Source of the DNA: Tubiluchus corallicola
Taxonomy: Eukaryota > Priapulida > Priapulimorpha > Priapulimorphida > Tubiluchidae
Direction of reading: 5' to 3'
NCBI GenBank assembly: GCA_030141605.1
Contig: JAQGDQ010002387.1
Location: 1-64,000 of the forward strand
DNA: 64,000 bases
In this document: one piece after another, positions 19,501 to 38,849 of the stretch
Layout of the letters: each line of letters opens with the position of its first letter
Position numbering within the stretch: position 1 is the stretch's first letter
The notes under the pieces: generated by a model
The model's input: only the letters and a program-made list of their open reading frames with translations
What the model was told of the DNA's origin: nothing
Database searches by the model: none
Position numbers and translations under genes: made by a program

Positions 19501-20133
19501 ATGGAGAAATAAAATTACTGTTTACTGTAAACATTGAGTGAGAAACGGACAGTGACCTCCCCATTTAATATCTGTTGACATGTCGATGCGGTGGCACTAT
19601 TTATCGCTCTCCCAAATTTTGTTTTTGGGAGAAGTGGTGATAAAAATGCAAAGAAGTAGTGAAGGCATGAACATAGCCATAACTGAAAATAAAACAATAT
19701 ATTACATTCACTGATGTACAATCAGTATAGTGATATTTGTGCTTTAATGCTTGTGTTATGTCGTCAGGTAGGCAAGGCGCATATGAGGAATCCATGACTA
19801 ATGGTAATGCTGGGTTGGATCAAGTGCAGGTACAGGAGATACAAATAGGCCGACGATGTGTATACCATGCTCATGTTAAAAATTATGATTCTCCTTTAGG
19901 CACTACTCAATGGTATTTTCTTGCAGGCTCAGCCATCAGCTTTGCAGCTGCAGCAGCCGGTTGCAAGTATCCAAAGCCCCAGTCAAGTGAACCTAGATGA
20001 ATATTTTGAGAACCCATCACCAGAAAGCGACAGACCAGGAACCATGCAAGCAAGCAACACGATCGCAGAGCTTACAGATACCCAAAGTAAAAACACTGAA
20101 CTGAATGTGCTGGCAGCCGACATGCTTAAATGA
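7561..20133 (+). CDS. PEX13: Peroxin-13, peroxisomal import docking protein
   Basis: PEX13 is a peroxisomal membrane component of the docking complex (with PEX14) for cargo receptors PEX5/PEX7. Coding exons: 7561-7643, 10908-11102, 11402-11524, 12604-12732, 15441-15623, 16873-16976, 17421-17543, 18705-18835, 19927-20133. All junctions are GT-AG and in phase; total about 425 aa (human 403). The start MAASSPQKPWET matches the N-terminal PKPWE block. The YG-repeat region (YGGYGGYSGMYSNGLYGG) lies in exon 3. FQSIESIVRAVGSVSMML and HFSRLKLHFTQ are conserved membrane-proximal blocks. A hydrophobic segment lies at about 243-260. The C-terminal SH3 domain (about 286-345) includes VARAEYNF, RGWLLA and GLIPANYVKVLGKRKGR. 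Intron 1 carries an antisense LINE and intron 4 a sense LINE. A frame at 19737-20000 could be an alternative exon but its phase does not fit. Confidence 0.94.
7730..10450 (-). mobile_element. CR1-like LINE, 5'-truncated, inside PEX13 intron 1
   Basis: The element consists of one long ORF (10444-8255) and a 3' UTR running to about 7730. The UTR includes an (AGT)n stretch at 8115-8132 and a hairpin near 7830 (gacctacggtc). The endonuclease domain is missing, so the copy is truncated at its 5' end. It is antisense to PEX13. Confidence 0.85.
8255..10444 (-). CDS. CR1-like reverse transcriptase ORF, uninterrupted 729 codons
   Basis: The protein begins in the linker between endonuclease and RT (WTKFHNVYMSVVDEYVPSF, KPFWQYIN-like block). 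It continues with all RT blocks: PDSYHPRIL, VTPIHKKGDKSDPSNYRPVS, QHGFVKGRTT, the catalytic LLDLKKAFDVV, SGVAQGSVLGPCLF and FADDSKIW. The thumb and C-terminal region follow (EKDLGLLLDNKLNFKDHI, EIWNRLPCDV, FKSKLDRHYEH). No frameshift or stop interrupts it, which suggests recent insertion. The first ATG may not be a true start because the 5' part of ORF2 is lost. Confidence 0.9.
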   Translation of the reverse strand: MYYVHCRPFHYKSLYIVHESMCNAFSQVDWINVLNSNLTLDDMWTKFHNVYMSVVDEYVPSFYPSFYNKSSRPRPPWLTKQLLGCIKEKEKLFFDWKRRRTKLSYERYAARRNVVKNLITTARKRYERILASNCKSNPKAFWQYINALRKPKSRIHSLKNSQGILVSDSEEKAQILNDFFISVFSPNASDYEVTTVQQYPDISNVSITEEEVLYELQNLNVNKSAPDSYHPRILNECRTVLFKPIYTLLDRSFADCQLPGQWKVAQVTPIHKKGDKSDPSNYRPVSLLNTINKVTEKIMRKHIMNHLIRYNIICEEQHGFVKGRTTVTQLLQCYDAWFELKDANKPFDIILLDLKKAFDVVPHHFLFAKLKNCGITGSVLQWIVNFLENRSQCTCVDGCKSTESLITSGVAQGSVLGPCLFVVFINDLPSCVSNSLRLFADDSKIWSESDSFTSCNDLQLDLEGLCDWAVENGMQFHPNKCKVVSVGAGYEYKYKMYDASGIPAELDFSACEKDLGLLLDNKLNFKDHIAEIIKSAKRNNALIRRNFKYLDLQTFKLLYVALVRSKVEYGSSIWNSPRAYIVDPVETVQMRAFNMLPELMNLTYESQLKRIGLTTLAFRRLRGQLIDVYKYVSGVYSCDDCPVKLEVHRTARSGPILHKSRTAHKTGKYDYFSCTMPEIWNRLPCDVRTATSVNLFKSKLDRHYEHHPLKFNHRANWNMPITRMLDYIL
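10451..10907. other. Remainder of PEX13 intron 1
   Basis: I see no coding or RNA signal; a normal acceptor (cttcag) ends the intron at 10907. Confidence 0.6.
11525..12603. other. PEX13 intron 3, nothing recognised
   Basis: AT-rich intron with GT donor (gtatct) and AG acceptor (tatag). Two short overlapping frames at 12236-12472 show no domain. Confidence 0.6.
12976..13165 (+). repeat. Degenerate minisatellite in PEX13 intron 4
   Basis: About five to six copies of a roughly 35-base unit built around gtaaccaaattttctaaag, with small length differences. Confidence 0.75.
13680..15304 (+). mobile_element. Decayed LINE in PEX13 intron 4, sense orientation
   Basis: The body contains a recognisable RT fragment (13789-14211), followed by degenerate thumb and C-terminal sequence and a long T/C-rich 3' UTR. 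It ends in ggcaaatggaataaaataaa near 15295 with a short (actaa)-like tail. It is 5'-truncated at the FGFRKGSP-like block near 13730. Many frame breaks show that it is old. Confidence 0.75.
13789..14211 (+). pseudogene. Reverse transcriptase fragment of the intron-4 LINE
   Basis: The reading includes GIFCDLSKAFDTIDHVIL (catalytic Asp), CGVPQGSVLGPLLFLIYI and QFTDDTTLF, where the expected Ala before the Asp pair is Thr. It ends at 14211 in a frame change; the continuation (GVVLHLDCWTG-like) is broken. It is inactive. Confidence 0.8.
15700..16063. mobile_element. Penelope-like fold-back element with paired hammerhead-like cores
   Basis: Two arms of about 95 bp (about 15769-15865 and 15969-16065) are near-perfect inverted repeats around a 100-base spacer. 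The whole 364-bp unit is flanked by a 14-bp direct repeat, agccaagcatttta, at 15686-15699 and 16064-16077. Each arm carries CTGATGA, then one A, a GTCC/GGAC stem with a GNRA-like or AAGA loop, then GAAA. The + strand copy is at 16002-16025 and the - strand copy at 15830-15807. Penelope-like elements are known to have inverted pseudo-LTRs with hammerhead ribozymes. The extra A and the lack of a clear stem III and cleavage site argue that these copies are degenerate. Confidence 0.5.
16078..16872. other. Rest of PEX13 intron 5
   Basis: Nothing recognised. A short gctagctagc palindrome sits near 16561 and a usual acceptor ends the intron at 16872. Confidence 0.5.
17544..18704. other. PEX13 intron 7, nothing recognised
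   Basis: Short open frames at 17718-17912 and 18458-18646 show no domain or conservation that I recognise. The acceptor is ctcatag at 18704. Confidence 0.55.
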
Positions 20134-22632
20134 AGTGAAATACTTATAAACACAAAGTAATGATTACTAAATTAATGATGGTTACACACAAGAAATGAAC
20201 AGTACAAAAAATACGCAGAATTAATTGTAGTTTACTATTGATCATTGTAGTATCTTCGAAGTGATTTCCTGCAACTTTCCATAATCATGCAAAAATAGAA
20301 AATGTTACAGAGCATTTTTAACAATTTTGGAAAACAAAAATTTGGGTTTGGATGTCTTTCCTCTCTAGTTTAAAGTTTTAGTAATCTGTGCGAGCTATTG
20401 GGTAATGCATGTGTCATTTTATGTAGAATGAATTTGTACAAAATGTAAATAATGATTGCAAAAATCTATTCACTGTGGCTCATTTGTTATAAATTTTATT
20501 AAAACACAATGTTTCTTAAGTTAATAATAATAATGATTGTTTTTCGATGCTTTCAAAACTGGCTAAGAACTTGTAGCAATGGCTGGGTTATATAACATGT
20601 CCAAAGCATTGCAAAAACATACCAAAAGCACGATTTTGTATTTGTGCTTTGTTACTCATCAATACCTTAAATTTGTTTATCTTGATTTGTTTACTAACAC
20701 GTTTACAGTGAAAATACAAAATAACAGTAAGTAGATATCAGCAGTTATGTATTTATCAAAGGCGGAAAAATCACTAGATTTACACACAATCTTATGAAAG
20801 GATACTAATTGTCATCTCATAAACAAAAACAAAATTCATTTTACTTTAATATTATTCAATGTTGTATTTAACTTTAATCACACTTAGGTAAGAGTGCTGC
20901 TGTGCACACAATAAACATTATGAAACTATTACATATATTGTAATTGTATCACACATAATTTAACATCACATACATGCTATAACATTAATTAATTTGCATT
21001 TGCAACAATGAAAATGTTTTGCAGCAACGAAACAAATGACACCATTTATACTTAAAATGACAATTTATGACTAACATTCTTGGGCAATTACTGCGTACCT
21101 TCAAGAAAGTGTATTAGATGACTATGTACAGAAAAAATCAATTTTGTTATCTATACTACAAGTAGTTAAGTAGTACCTTTACACAGTACCCTAGATTGTT
21201 TGCTAGCATCCACCTGAGCCTGATCATAAAGCATAGCTAATCGAAATTAAACGAGGGTTGGCCTTACGGGTGCGGAACCGTCCAGTTGCATAGCACTCAC
21301 AGCTTTTGGGGGTTTGAAAAGAAGACTGATCTTTGCAAATATTTTTTTGCTTATGCACCTGCAATTTGTTTATATAACTGTTCGTGTTTATTTTATGTTT
21401 CATGTTTTAGTACATTCCTATTACAGAGGCTGAAAATTGTAAATTATTGATTAAATTGCTCTTTTTTGCTATTTTTACAAACTTCATTTGTGTATTTACT
21501 TTTGCTGAATATTAAGATTAAATTTAAATGTTCTATTACTAATTAAAAATCCTAAGGCCTCTTTTGATATAATTTATAGTAAGAGGTATAAATAATCTAT
21601 TAGAATAAGCTATTACAGGTGCTTTTGTACAGTAAAATTTTTATGCGTTTGTTAACGATTTACTAAAGTGGAATGACAACCACTGAAAACAATATAACTT
21701 TTGCCATAGGGTAGTCATGGCCCGCACAAGCTGTTTTGTACGGGGCCCGAAATATCTTAAGGCCGGCACTGACTAAGCACTGTTTATATTGACGACGTAG
21801 AAAACATATCCTGTCAAGAACTCCTACAATCCAGGAAATAACTTGTAATAAATAAATAAACAGACATGATGTTTTAGCACATCACTGCGAACTATATTTA
21901 CTTAGACAAAAAAGAATGAAGTAGTGCAATAATCACTATATATGAATCTTTTTGGCATTTAGAATTATAAAATAATCATTAGTGAAGCACAAGAAAACTC
22001 AAAAGAAAGAGCACAAAAAGCATGAAATATTGCTAATAACAAGAAACATCATGGTAGCAGGAACATCAGCTAAGATGCAATGAATACTACAATTTAGTAT
22101 CTTTTGTGCTTTGAACATGTTTTTCAGCTGTGGATAGAAATGTGGTGTACTTTCATTTCTTTGGTGCAGTTTTATAAATTTGCCATTTTCTGTTCCTATT
22201 TTCCCAAGTACAGAAAGGTAACATACATTTGCACATGATTAACTTTTTCTCGAGGGGTGTTTCTCTCACTTTATAATAAAGTCCTAATAAGGAAAAAACA
22301 ACGTAGAAGTAGTAATAACTAAAAAAGTCTGTTCTTAGTATGTTCTTACTCTCTGAAAGTGATACAGCAAACAGATGCACAAGTGATGTACAAGTGTATA
22401 ACTATTCTCATCTGCTACATAACAAAAAACATACTTCCTGCCATGAACCTTGTCAAGTGATGTAAGATCCTGTTAGGTATCAGGCATGTAAGTTTATATA
22501 ACTTGTGCCAGCCCCGCCTGTAAAACATCTTTCTGCATAATTGCATACACCTGCTTGCATAATTATAGTCTCGGGTGTTGTCAGTTGACCAACTGCACAG
22601 TTTCCTCCAAGTTAAGTGTATATTGTCCGGTG
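20134..22632. other. PEX13-NMT convergent intergenic region
   Basis: It should hold the 3' UTRs of both genes. I see no further gene. A possible DNA-transposon remnant lies at about 21240-21771. Poly(A) sites were not assigned: no strong AATAAA stands in an obvious position. Confidence 0.5.
21240..21771. mobile_element. Possible non-autonomous DNA transposon
   Basis: The right end reads, on the minus strand, cagtgccggccttaagatat with a GC-rich follow-up (gggccccgt). The left end reads gggttggccttacgggtgcg. The shared ggcctta block suggests diverged terminal inverted repeats. No clean target duplication was found. Confidence 0.3.
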
Positions 22633-33555
<10,923 letters not shown>

Positions 33556-33814
33556 CATTATTCCATACAACATTACTGCCATCTGGTGTAGGAAATTTGG
33601 AGATAGAATGAGTCACTAAATCTACTGTAGAATGCACACTGTACAGATGTGACTTACGTGATGTGTGACTGAACGTGCAGTAATTAAATTTTAGAGTTAA
33701 CGGTTAACTTTATATCTTTGTAAAGGTGTAAGAAGTGGTACCAGAGCTAACGTCTTTTTTGCAGCCCTATGTTTACTTTTTATTTTAATGACATCACGCT
33801 GTAATTATCTGATG

Positions 33815-34601
33815 GCTGCGAAGAATCTGACATTTGGGTTCTCGGTATTTGGCAATATTATGGCATTAGGGGAATTAAATGAGGTAGGTCTGAATAAAAT
33901 TTATGGTAAACATTTGGGTGAAAGAGCATGGAATGTGCATATAGAGAAAACTATAGCTGAATTATAGCGGGATTAAAAATGTAGAATGAAAAGTTAAGTA
34001 AATGTTCGACAGTAGAAAGATATAGAGATTGCAAAAGTTGTATATAATTTGAACCCTGGATGAACGATATATGGGGTGCAGAATTGCTTGTCAAAGCTAG
34101 GGTTGGTGCATTAGAAGTATTGGGAAATCTTTTGTATGCTTGGAAAGTAGATTACCGCATAGAAAAAAGGCTTTGTAAATGTGGTAAAAATATTGAAACT
34201 GCAGAACACATAATATTAAGTTGCGAATTTTACACACAGTTGAGAATCAAAGTCCCTTGGCAAGGAGCAGCTGACGAAAAATGCTTGAGATGGCTGTTAT
34301 TTGGAGAGGGAAAAATTTATGCAGTCTGCCTACTGAAGGACATAATGGTCAAAAGAAGAAGCATTGCGAATGTTTAACTTTAAAGCTGAAAAGATAAAGA
34401 GGAATATATATTTAGCTCTGCGTAATGGCGGTATAACATTTATAAATCCAAATTTTGTTTTGTGGTGCTGTAGCATTGGTGCAAGCATATGTGTGCGCCT
34501 TACGTTTTTGAGTAGAAAATTAGCCTAGTAGTACAACAATCGTTGCTACTCGCCCTGATATATAAAAGGGATTTAGGCACCGGATGGATGGATGGATGGA
34601 C
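33815..34601 (+). mobile_element. LINE 3' fragment, L1/RTE/NeSL-like C-terminal zinc region, copy A
   Basis: The reading at 34060-34377 (GAELLVKARVGALEVLGNLL, then CKCGKNIETAEHIILSCEFY) is the C-terminal Cys-His region found after the RT in several non-LTR groups. The copy ends in a (TGGA)n tail (ggatggatggatgga, about 34586-34600). A second copy of the same family lies in reverse orientation at 36560-37350. Confidence 0.7.
34060..34377 (+). pseudogene. LINE ORF2 C-terminal zinc-finger region (copy A)
   Basis: 105 open codons with the motif C-x-C-x(8)-H-x(4)-C. Upstream sequence of the same element (33820-34050) is out of frame and has stops. It is a pseudogene fragment. Confidence 0.7.
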
Positions 34602-35511
34602 TGAATTTGAATACAATAAATATTACAGATACATATACTACAGCGCACATACGAAGTAGAGAAATACACAAATAACACCAAAGCTTATGATTTACGTCTA
34701 CTGTACGTAATTACAATTCTGGTCCACTGTTAGGTCAAACGCTTTTAAATTTCACTGTTGTTTCGTTGTTTCCGCAGTGACCATTCTGTCTGGTTAGATA
34801 GGCACAAATGAATGTCACCATGCGAGACACAAGTAACGTGTCTTTACTTAATCAACTTTAACTCTTTTATTTTGGCTAAATTTCCAGTTTGTCACCTCTT
34901 CTCTTTCATTCTTCCATTTACTATATATTTGTGGATTTTTTTACTCAATCAAATGTTCAATATTTATTTCTGCGATCTCCACAGAGGAAGAAATCAGATT
35001 ATATGGCAGCAAACTTTGATCATAATTCTTTTATAACTCATTCATTATTATTCTATTCTTTATGAACTTTTATTCAAATAGCTGAAACAAATACTACTCA
35101 AGTCAATTTTTCATTGAGTAGTAAATTGAATTGAATTGAATTGGTTGGTAATACATTTTTTTATTACTGTACATTTGAATAGCTGCTCTGCTCTGTCGTG
35201 TCTTCTTTACTACATAGCAGACACCATAAATCTTCTTTAAACTTACTCTTATAATTACATTTTATTCATAGCATATTGAGCTTTATTTCTAATATAATTT
35301 TTGTGTTCTGGCCTCAATTTAGTGACTTTATCATGCTCATAGGTTAAGAACCTTAACTTAGTTTTTGAGCGTATCTTGTGATGTGCACTGACTTTAATGA
35401 ATTTTCTTATATTCCCTTTAGCATGCTTCTTCCTGACTTCTTAAGTGTCTTTGTAGACCCAAACTGAATAACTATATCATACTTCTTACTTAGACTTCTA
35501 ACTTCTTTTAT
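34602..35511. other. No gene recognised
   Basis: AT-rich sequence with a short (GAATT)n run near 35128-35142. A 74-codon frame at 34812-35036 has no recognisable domain. Confidence 0.5.
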
Positions 35512-35886
35512 CTAACTTCCTTCTATTTTTTGTCCCACATACTTTCCATCATCTTTGGACTCTCTTGAATTTATTAGATTATGTAAGAACATCAATCTTT
35601 TGTGATCGATTCTCTGTTCAATTAGCCACACGCTTGCTTCTATTGCCATACCCCAATAACTGACTGACACCTGTGATAATAGATTTGTAACATTTCCTTC
35701 TGAATTTTTTCTATCCTGCCCATTTCTATTTTCATTACTATATGTTGCTCGTTTATATATTGCTGTATCAGAGTATTGCACAATATGTGAAGGTAGATTA
35801 TTCCACTGGATGAATGAACATGGTGCAAATGAATATTTGAAACAATCTTTTTTGAACTGGTAGCATTGAAGTTTACGCTGATGCAA
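35512..35886 (-). pseudogene. Composite of two LINE remnants
   Basis: The first part (YSFAPCSFIQWNNLPSHIV) is the C-terminal end of a CR1/L2-type ORF2. The second part (VSYWGMAIEASVWLIEQRID, then HKRLMFLHNLINS) resembles the post-RT region of L1/NeSL-type elements. One open frame spans both, so it is a chance fusion of two decayed elements on the same strand. Confidence 0.6.
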
Positions 35887-36229
35887 ATTATGGTTTTTCC
35901 TGGTAGCTTTGGTAAATAATATATTGCTATTAATATTTACATAGCAGTCAATGAACCATGCACAAATGTTGTAGTGCGATTTTAATTAAGCTCCATTTAA
36001 GCCATTCTGTTGAGTAGCCAGTTAATTCAATAATATTTTCGACACATATAGGTTACAAGACTAGTGAGCAAATAGTCGTCATTGTTCTTAACTGCGTTAT
36101 TTATTTTTGACTATAGTTTCCACAATCCATAACTATAATCTGTCAAAGGGGATTTGTCAATGTTGCTAATACTGATACCTCTACTTTTTAAAGGAGACGT
36201 AAATACTAAAAAATTTCAGAGATGCCATC

Positions 36230-36559
36230 AGTGGAGGACATATCTAGCTAAACTATGCTGCTCCCAAAAAGCCAGTGAGGATCAATGAATTTTTCAGGAT
36301 GATTCTGCCAATACTTATCTAAGCGAGCTTTGAATTTGGTTATACTGGTTGGCTCGTGGTTCCAGGAGCATATGGTTTCAGGAACATTTTTTTCTTTTGT
36401 TCCAACTTCTGCGGAGTCTCATTTTATGCAGTTTCAATGAATGTCTTCAATGGTCTTTTTGTGTCATGTATTTTTATATGCATGTCTAAAAGTGGTCTGT
36501 CTATCCCAGTTAGTGTTCTGTATATTTGTATCATGTTGTCTATTTCTAATGGCCTTCCA
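36230..36559 (-). pseudogene. CR1-like LINE C-terminal remnant, part 2
   Basis: Minus-strand readings in several frames include NMIQIYRTLTGIDRPLLDMH, PETICSWN and FKARLDKYWQNHPEKFIDPH. The same final block occurs in the CR1-like copy at 54430-55265 (FKAQLDQLWANHPEKYIN). The matching upstream part lies at 38260-38490, on the far side of an inserted element. Confidence 0.65.
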
Positions 36560-38255
36560 TCCATCCATCTGGTGCCTCAATCCCTTTTATAACGGGAGAG
36601 TAACAACATATATTGTACTTTTAGGCTGCTTTCTACTCAAAAACGCTAAGGCACACACACATGCTTGCACAAATGCTACAACACAGCAAAACAAAATTTG
36701 GGTTTATAAATGCTATATCACTGTTATGCAGAGCTAAATATATATTCTCTTTATCCTTTCAGCTTTAAAGTTAAATATTTACGATGCTTCTTCTTTTGAC
36801 ATTATGTCCTTCAATAGGCAGACTGCATGATTTTTTTCCCTCTCCAAATAACAGCTATCTCAAGCATTCTTCATCAGTTACTCCTTGCCATGGGACTTTG
36901 TTTCTTACCTGTGTGTAAAATTCACAACTTAATATTATGTGCTCTGCAGTTTCAACATCTTTACCATATTTACAGAGTCTTTTTTCTATGCAGTAATCTA
37001 CTTTCTAAGCATACAGGGGATTTCCCAACACTTCAAATGCATCGACTTTGGCTTTGACAAGCAATTCTGCTCACCATGTATCATTCGTCAAGGGTTCAAA
37101 TAATGTACAACTTTTGCAACCTCTATATTTTTCTACTGTTGAACATTTACTTTGTTTTTTGTTCCACATTTTTAATCCCGTTTTAGCTATAACTTTCTCT
37201 ATATGCACATCCCATGCTTTTTCACCCAATTGTTTATCACAAATTTTATTCAGACCTACCTCATTTAATTACCCCACTGCCATAATATTGCCAAACACCG
37301 AGAGCTCAAATCTATTTCCCAAATGCCTGATTCTTTGCAGCCATTTTGGTCAAAGTCTGTGTGTCACTACCCTTATTACCATTTTTTCAGTAACCGAACT
37401 TCACTTATAATTATAATTCTTTTAAAAAATTTTAGGTGAGTCTTTGTTTCTCGTTTTTCAAAAGATGAAAACCCAGCTTCACTTCTGATAGCAGCGCCAC
37501 TGCATCCTTTTGCTTTCTAGAGCCATCTTACAAATTCTTCTTGTATGCTATTACATCAATCGATTTCTTTTTGGCTGTACGTTCTGTCTACACAACCAAA
37601 CATTATTTTTGGGCCTACATTTGCTTTCCAGCCTGTTCTCCCTATTTCTAATCTTGCTTCTGATTGCATTGCCACAAATTTTACAGCACCTATGGTTCTT
37701 CTAATATCTGGTATTCTTTCTTTCCAGCTATGTTCATCTTCTATGGTTCTTATAATTACCCCGAGGTATTTTTCTCTTTCTGTTGCATGTATACTGTATA
37801 GGTACATCTCCTATGATCTTAAAAACTTTATTAGCATTACCTCCACAAAGGAGAATTGATGCACTTGGTCACACTGAATTTCATGCCAAATTCTTTTACA
37901 AGATCATTAGCAATCTTCAACAACACCAACATATCACCTTCAAATTCTGTAATTAGCGTTGTGTCGTTAGCAATTTAAGCATGGGATCACCCTGTTTTAC
38001 ACCTGACTATACTTTAGATTATCCGTTCTGATGTTTCTCCAAACAAATTTGACATTAAAACCATGGTATCATGATTTCCAAAATTCGAAAAAGGATTGCT
38101 CTGTACTTAAATGTGTCAATACTTGCCACAGCTTTTTTCTACATCTAACATCACCACCCACTTTAAAGACCAGCCCTAACTTCTTGATTGTGGATATTCT
38201 TTTTCTCATATGCTTGGAAGTAATGTAGTAGGTTTCCTTTGAGTTCTCTCTGCAA
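36560..38255 (-). mobile_element. L1/RTE/NeSL-like LINE, copy B, inserted into a CR1-like copy
   Basis: From high to low coordinates: a VKQGDPM-like RT block near 38000, IANDTTLITEFEGDML (expected ADD has become AND), EFGMKFSVTKC, EKYLGVIIRTIEDEHSWKER (37807-37556), then the zinc region (CKYGKDVETAEHIILSCEFY, about 36920-36990). It ends with a (GATG)n tail at 36560-36572. It shares long stretches with copy A (33815-34601), in opposite orientation. Multiple stops and deletions; inactive. Confidence 0.7.
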
Positions 38256-38259
38256 GCCT

Positions 38260-38490
38260 TGTCTGATCATACCTTGTCAGATGCTGTTATTACACCTGCA
38301 TAGTTAGCAATGGGTCTTACCATAGATTTGTACAACTTCATCATTGTTACATGGGTGCTACCAAATACCTTCCCCTTTATGAGCATTAACTTTTGATGTG
38401 CTTTATTTGTGATATACATGATTTGTTACTTAATATCAAGGTTACTATCAGTGATAATATTAAGATCCCTTTTGGTGTGTACTTATTATT
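38260..38490 (-). pseudogene. CR1-like LINE remnant, part 1
   Basis: The minus strand reads THVTMMKLYKSMVRPIANYA, preceded by DLN(I/V)ITDSNLDIK and YITNKAHQKLMLI. This is the thumb region of a CR1-type ORF2. It is the natural N-terminal neighbour of the remnant at 36230-36559. Confidence 0.6.
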
Positions 38491-38849
38491 ATTGCTTCTT
38501 ATTGCAGCTCATTGTGCACTTCGTGTCAATATTTGATCAGCTCACAGTTAAAACCGTACATTTATCATAGTTAAGAGCATTAACGGGTTATCATGGTTTC
38601 AGCTATTCATTTCTTAATTTTATTTTTATTGTAGGTTTGTGGTGTGTCTTGGTATTATGTGATGGATCTTTTGCAGAGGCAACAAAACAACATTAGCCAA
38701 TTTCGTGTTTTCTACTTGGCTCAGTTGGCTGTGACTGTGTTAAAAATTTGAATCTAAACTTGGCAGTTTCTAAGTTTTATACTCCAGTTAAGTGAGTGTG
38801 GTATTAAATTTAGTGATTTTTTATTGGACTGGACAGATTCTGTTCTTAC
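38491..38849. other. Upstream region of OPA1
   Basis: This probably holds the promoter or 5' UTR of OPA1. A possible acceptor (attgtag) lies near 38635, so a 5' non-coding exon may begin there; this is inference only. Confidence 0.35.

Noticed and set aside
34740-35040. Possible small membrane protein
   Set aside because: Hydrophobic residues come from T-rich codons; no start context, no homology.
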